Below are positions 32,217 to 36,232 of a DNA stretch of 36,232 nucleotides, one piece after another (positions within the stretch are counted from its first letter, which is position 1; every line of letters begins with the position of its first letter). The notes under the pieces are model-generated. The model did no database searches. It saw only the letters and a program-made list of their open reading frames with translations, and was not told the origin of the DNA. The position numbers and the translations under genes are program-made. The stretch lies in the NCBI GenBank assembly GCA_002261195.1, contig MVBO01000148.1:1-36232 (forward strand), written 5' to 3'. The stretch is from Bifiguratus adelaidae (taxonomy: Eukaryota; Mucoromycota; Endogonomycetes; Endogonales).

Positions 32217-32918
32217 CTACTTGTGATCCTCCAGTGCTAGCTGCCCAAACGCATGATGACTCCACAACCTGGCACTCTGGGTCTCCAGCCCCTCCACCAC
32301 GCGCAAAACGCCTTCCCCACATCCTTCCACACAATCCACATATTCCTTTTGTTCGGCTGACAAATCGGTATCTTTGAGCAATTGCAACATGCCCAATAAC
32401 CCATTCAGATGGGTGCGCAAATCCGTCGCCAGCGAAGGATGCGTCAGAAACGGCAACGCGACCGGTTCAATCGAGGGTGACTCCAGAGGAGGTGTCATTA
32501 ACCCTTTATCGACGGTATGTAAGACGCACAGAATGACGTTTGGGGCGTGTACGGTAAGATAAGCTTCCAAGAGTCGATTTGTGCAGGGAATAAAACAAAT
32601 GTCTGAGTCGCGTTTGGGCGCGTCCACCTGCTTTGCTTCTTTTTGATCGGTTGAGGTAATAGATGGGATGGCATGCGTAGAGAGTCGTAGAAGGGTAGCG
32701 AGAAAGCAAGAGAGATCGTGCGATGTTTTGAAGGGTATGTGATCGGCTATGGTATGTGATGTAGAAATCCAGGTAGAGGGATTGCCGTCGTCCGTAGCCA
32801 AATGTGATAGACATTCGCCTGTAGGTGACAAATAAAGGACCATGGAATGCATCATGGGCAAGTCCACATCCTGACGCCTTCGCTTATTCCTCTCTACACT
32901 GCACACCATGCGATACAT
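32217..32918 (-). CDS. Orphan PAS/HisKA-like protein lacking the acceptor His and ATPase
   Basis: 233 residues in one exon; MMHSMV (residues 22-23) is an alternative start. Residues ~22-145 look like a degenerate PAS fold: strand MVLYLSPTGECLSHL, helices HTIADHIPFKTSHDLSCFL, strands ICFIPCTNRLLEAYLTV and NVILCVLHTVDK. Residues 162-211 match a histidine-kinase dimerisation domain: ATDLRTHLNGLLGMLQLL, then DTDLSAEQKEYVDCVEGCGE. The usual SHELRTPLNG is ATDLRTHLNG here, so the phospho-accepting His is Thr165 and the Pro is His170. The protein ends where the ATPase domain would begin, and none follows. It could be a dominant partner for hybrid kinases or a kinase relic. It lies downstream of MRT4 on the same strand, with a CT-rich leader and a two-codon upstream ORF (32999-32991). 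Confidence 0.65.
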   Translation of the reverse strand: MYRMVCSVERNKRRRQDVDLPMMHSMVLYLSPTGECLSHLATDDGNPSTWISTSHTIADHIPFKTSHDLSCFLATLLRLSTHAIPSITSTDQKEAKQVDAPKRDSDICFIPCTNRLLEAYLTVHAPNVILCVLHTVDKGLMTPPLESPSIEPVALPFLTHPSLATDLRTHLNGLLGMLQLLKDTDLSAEQKEYVDCVEGCGEGVLRVVEGLETQSARLWSHHAFGQLALEDHK

Positions 32919-33269
32919 CCAAAGTCAAGAGCAAAAAGGTTAAAAAGGTTGCGAGTTCCAGACAATGCTCAAAAAGGAAATGATGAGAGGCTAGACCATT
33001 GGGCGGAACAGAAACTTAACGCGGGTGTCAAAGGAGTTACGCGGCAGAATAGCCAAGGGAGAGGGGGAAAAGCGTGCGCAAGACGAAGACGACGAGAGGA
33101 ATGGGAGTTAATGAGAACGGGGGTGGAGAGAAGATAATGTCATGGGACCCTGTACATCCATGCAAAAAATTTGTAGTAGAGGCGCCGAGAGCCTTTGAGC
33201 GTCTAGAAGCTCCGGATATACGTATAGCCGATGATGTCTTACTATGTACACGGTATGCTACCCATAGCA
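32919..33269 (-). promoter_or_regulatory. Leader and promoter of the PAS/HisKA-like gene
   Basis: 351 bases between the MRT4 stop and the start at 32918. Read on the minus strand it has a long CT-rich tract (about 33150-33040), typical of fungal transcription start regions, a short ATG-GTC-TAG upstream ORF, and a perfect tandem 9-mer AACCTTTTT twice (32950-32933). No exon is supported. Confidence 0.45.
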
Positions 33270-34199
33270 CTAATTCATGGATTCCTCATCATTCTCATCT
33301 GTTATCTCGTGAACTTGGCCGTCATGCCAGTAGCATTGCAAATGAATCTTGAATTCAGAGAGTTGATGGTAAAAGAGTTTCTAAAGGCGTGACAATGAGC
33401 CGATGGCGCAGTCATTTGGGGCAACAGTACGTACCAGGATATTGGCTTGATTACTAGAGAGAATTTCGCCCTCGCGGCATACCGTGTAATTGAAGGGTAG
33501 GGTCACGATACCGTTTTTGAGAACCGTGGGCATGCCGAGCTTTCTCAATTGGGGTTCCATATTGTGTGGCACCGGTTCGGCGTCTGGACCCCTTGTTAAT
33601 GGTCCCTCGGATAATTTGATCGTATCGGTGGCTTCGTTACCCGCTCGTGCATAGGAAGGTTGGGTATATTGGTCGAAATAGGCTTGTACAATGTCTGGCT
33701 TGGAGTTTGTGAATAGAAGGCCGACGTTGCCTGTGAGTTGCTGGTCATGGATGGTTGAGCGATTCGGCGTATGAGCAAGACATTGTCTAGTGATGTTACT
33801 TACCTTGGTCAGATCCTTGAGGCCCTCCTTGTATTCATCTTCTGCCGTATTACCCAATGCCTTGGCCATCACCTTATTCTTGCCGAGAAAGAAACGAGAT
33901 GTTCTCCACTCAGTACGGACATCCTTGAGAAAGTTGTTGCGCATGTTGGAGACGGAGAAGAGGTAAATGTACAAGTATTCGTCCACACATCTTCGCAACT
34001 AGCCACTAGTGTCATTCTCGCGTTCCAACCTCAGCTCGCTTTTAGCTCACCTCTTCTATGAGGCTCTCCTTGCCTTCCCTTCCCTTCTTTCTCGTCTGGG
34101 TCAACGATACTAGATGCAACCATTAGCACAAGCGTTTGCCTCTCCTATTCCTTCTGTTTCTCCCCACTCACCTAGCTTGGATCGCTTCGACTTTGGCAT
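33270..34199 (-). CDS. MRT4: Mrt4, ribosome assembly factor (P0-like)
   Basis: Five exons: 34199-34172, 34109-34051, 33998-33804, 33740-33435 and 33347-33270 (221 residues). Mrt4 is a nucleolar paralogue of stalk protein P0 that holds the P0 site on pre-60S particles until Yvh1 releases it. The start MPKSKRSKLVSLTQTRKKG is diagnostic. The uL10-like fold continues with FSVSNMRNNFLKDVRTEW, SRFFLGKNKVMAKALG and QLTGNVGLLFTNSKPD, and the Mrt4-specific GPDAEPVPHNMEPQLRKLGM follows. It ends in an acidic tail (ITDENDEESMN) on the last small exon, as in other Mrt4 proteins. The frame is continuous over all four introns. It diverges from the eIF1A gene. Confidence 0.94.
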
Positions 34200-34274
34200 G
34201 GAAACAAGAAAAAGAAAAATTGTGGATTTCCAAATATGGAATACTAATAAGCCACCTAAGCCACCGCATGCAAG

Positions 34275-34282
34275 TGACGTCA
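34275..34282. promoter_or_regulatory. Perfect CRE (TGACGTCA) between MRT4 and TIF11
   Basis: The eight-base palindrome TGACGTCA, the consensus site of ATF/CREB-type bZIP factors, lies 76 bases from the MRT4 start and 57 from the eIF1A start. Being symmetric, it could serve both genes. Confidence 0.5.
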
Positions 34283-34338
34283 TCCACGGAGGAGCTTTAA
34301 AGGGTTACAAGAAGCTTCTTGTCTCTCAGCTGTTTACC

Positions 34339-34997
34339 ATGCCCAAGAATAAGGGAAAGGTGAGTCTGGTTGCATACAGGGATGATGGAGTAGAGCGAGA
34401 GAGTGCTCCATACGAGAAGCTCTGTTGGGGTGGGAAAGCGCAAGCCCATGACTGACACCGGTACTGTCTTCTCCTTTGTGGCGATCGTTGGCGTTGTAGG
34501 GAGGAAAGAATCGAAGAAGAGGAAAGAATGAGAATGAGGGTGAAAAGAGAGAATTGATCTTTAAAGAAGATGGACAAGGTAAGGCAAAGCCAGGTAGCGA
34601 TGAGCAAAGAGTCATTTACGCTACATCGTACAGAATACGCTCAAGTGGTAAAGATGCTTGGTAACGGGCGATTGGAAGCACAATGCTTTGATGGCGAGAA
34701 GCGATTAGCGCATATTCGAGGAAAGATGCGAAAGAAGGTAGGTGTAGCACTTCATCATTTCATCATCATCCACTAATCGCTTCTCAGGTCTGGATCAATC
34801 AAGGAGACATTATCCTGATATCCTTGAGAGATTACCAAGATGAAAAGGCCGACGTTATTCTAAAATATAATGCTGATGAAGCACGTAACCTCAAGGCTTA
34901 CGGAGAACTACCAGAGACTGCCAAGATCAATGAGACGGATACGTTTGCCCCCGAAGACGACGATGTTGAATTTGACTTTGACATTGATGAGGTATAG
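34339..34997 (+). CDS. TIF11: Translation initiation factor eIF1A
   Basis: Four exons: 34339-34359, 34500-34578, 34634-34737 and 34788-34997 (137 residues). eIF1A binds the A site of the 40S subunit, promotes scanning and helps eIF5B join subunits. The basic N-terminal tail ([20 protein letters not shown]) and the OB-fold core ([39 protein letters not shown]) are standard. The C-terminal tail is acidic and ends [14 protein letters not shown], close to the eIF5B-binding tail of other eukaryotes. The first exon holds just seven codons. It shares a 139-base promoter with MRT4. Confidence 0.96.
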
Positions 34998-35138
34998 TGT
35001 TCTCATTCCGTCTACCCACCAGTTACTCACTCTACTCTCTTCACTCTCTCGGCGCTGTAGATCTAAGGGCGTTGTTGTACTATTGTAAACTTACTGTCTG
35101 AATAGACCTTGCTTCCACATTTCTTACCCCTGAATAAC

Positions 35139-36232
35139 ATGGCTTCCATCTTTCCACTTGCATGTTCAACACAGTCTTATGATTGGGGTAAGCTAGGCTC
35201 GGAGTCAAAGGTTGCCGAGTTCGCTTTGGCTACCAAGACGCCCATTAACCCTACAAAACCATATGCAGAGGTACGTTGATGCGCGCCATGGCATCACGCG
35301 TCATGATGGTATAACACCTAGGGTGTAGCTTTGGATGGGTACTCATCCCAATGGACCGTCTCGCATCTACTCATCCAATGACTCTACACCCCTCAAGGAC
35401 CTCATTACGCAACAACCTGCTCTTGTGTCGGAACAGATTGCCAAGGCTTACGAAGGCGACTTGCCCTTCCTGTTCAAGGTCTTGTCGATTCGGAAAGCCC
35501 TGAGTATCCAAGCGCATCCCGACAAGACCTTGGGCAAGGAATTGTTTGAAAAGCGACCTGACTTGTACAAAGTAAAGAGGCCGTAACTGTTTTTTTGCCC
35601 TCATGGACTGACATGTCCTTTGATTGATCTCTAGGATCCCAATCATAAGCCAGAGATGGCGATTGCGATTACGCCTTTTGAAGCGCTGTGCGGGTTCCGT
35701 CCCTTGGAAGAAATCGTCGCTCACGTTGAGACGTACCCTGAAATCTCTGATGTGGTCGGTCAGGACAATGCTCAACAATTCGCAGATGCCATTGGACAAG
35801 ACGTGGAAAAGAACAAGGCGGCTCTCAAGCAGCTCTTTACGGCGCTCATGTCGGCTCCCCAGGAGCAAGTCAGCAAGAGCTTGTCCGCATTGGTGGCTCG
35901 AATCAAGAGTCAAGGACCCGGCACTGCGACTGGATCCGTTGATGAACTCGTGGTGCGCTTGGATTCGCAGTATCCGGGAGGCGACATTGGTGTCTTTGCC
36001 GTCATGTTGTTGAATTATGTCCACTTAATGCCAGGTCAAGCCATCTTTCTTGGCGCTAATGAACCCCATGCCTACTTGTCTGGAGACTGTGTGGAATGCA
36101 TGGCAGCCTCGGACAATGTCGTTCGTGCCGGTCTCACTCCCAAATTCAAGGACGTTGCTGTGCTGACGTCCATGTTGACCTACCGTTACGGCTCGGCCGA
36201 TTCTCAAATCATGTCTGGAACCGCCTATCCAA
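35139..36232 (+). CDS. PMI40: Mannose-6-phosphate isomerase (3' end outside the window)
   Basis: Three visible exons: 35139-35270, 35329-35571 and 35635 to the window edge, giving about 324 residues before the cut. The enzyme interconverts fructose-6-P and mannose-6-P and so feeds protein glycosylation and cell-wall mannan. The start MASIFPLACSTQSYDWGKLG is typical. The zinc ligands of type I isomerases are visible: Gln and His in LSIQAHPDK, Glu in DPNHKPEMA, and His in GANEPHAYLSGDCVECMAAS. The active-site block SDNVVRAGLTPK is intact. Introns are 58 and 63 bases. The gene runs off the right end, so the last ~100 residues are missing. Confidence 0.96.

Noticed and set aside
33037-33270. Minus-strand open frame as an N-terminal exon of the PAS/HisKA-like gene
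   Set aside because: It overlaps a CT-rich leader-like tract, shows no PAS-like pattern, and starts right at the end of MRT4.

Overview
This window is nuclear DNA of a fungus. The genes are split by short GT-AG introns of about 45-190 bases, with CTAAC/CTGAC-like branch sites. The proteins are fungal in type: a Met5-type sulfite reductase, an Ett1 protein, a Pmp3 peptide, an Mph1/FANCM helicase without a nuclease domain, and a WSC-domain surface protein. An early-diverging lineage (Mucoromycota-like) seems more likely than an ascomycete, but that is inference and a basidiomycete is not excluded. I see no transposon, virus-like element, CRISPR array, tRNA or rRNA.

Layout. 424-6115 (+): a mitochondrial RluA-type pseudouridine synthase, a disordered SP/TP-rich protein, the ESCRT protein Ist1 and a two-RRM hnRNP A/B-Musashi-like protein. 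6334-11349 (+): the 1671-residue sulfite reductase beta subunit, with no intron in its coding region. 11655-11982 (+): a Pmp3-like peptide with a 17-base microexon. 12087-12575 (-): a decayed DUF1772-like membrane protein gene. 12793-13569 (-): ribosomal protein eL18. 13944-15086 (+): a novel protein with a duplicated motif, and Cmc2. 15087-16037: an unassigned gap. 16038-19938 (+): a four-TM protein with a WSC domain in its last outer loop, a pirin and a small GPI-type surface protein. 20011-24608: ETT1 (-), LAS1 (+) and SEN54 (-). ETT1 and LAS1 start 18 bases apart, and LAS1 and SEN54 end 37 bases apart. 25145-32038 (+): an Mph1/FANCM helicase followed 71 bases later by an Artemis-type nuclease gene that carries two coding lesions. 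32217-32918 (-): an orphan PAS/HisKA-like protein without the phospho-accepting His. 33270-34997: MRT4 (-) and eIF1A (+) diverge from a promoter with a perfect CRE. 35139-end (+): mannose-6-phosphate isomerase, cut by the window edge.

How the genes relate. Three neighbourhoods look functional rather than random. ETT1-LAS1-SEN54 groups translation termination, pre-rRNA processing and tRNA splicing, packed so tightly that transcripts must overlap. MRT4-TIF11 pairs ribosome assembly with translation initiation across one promoter. FANCM-Artemis pairs two DNA-crosslink and end-processing repair factors, each with an MCB-like ACGCGT just upstream. The most unusual observations are the MARVEL-like/WSC fusion, the His-less orphan histidine-kinase dimerisation domain, the damaged Artemis gene whose catalytic residues are nevertheless intact, two GC-AG introns in adjacent head-to-head genes, and an 11-bp perfect inverted repeat upstream of the pirin gene.
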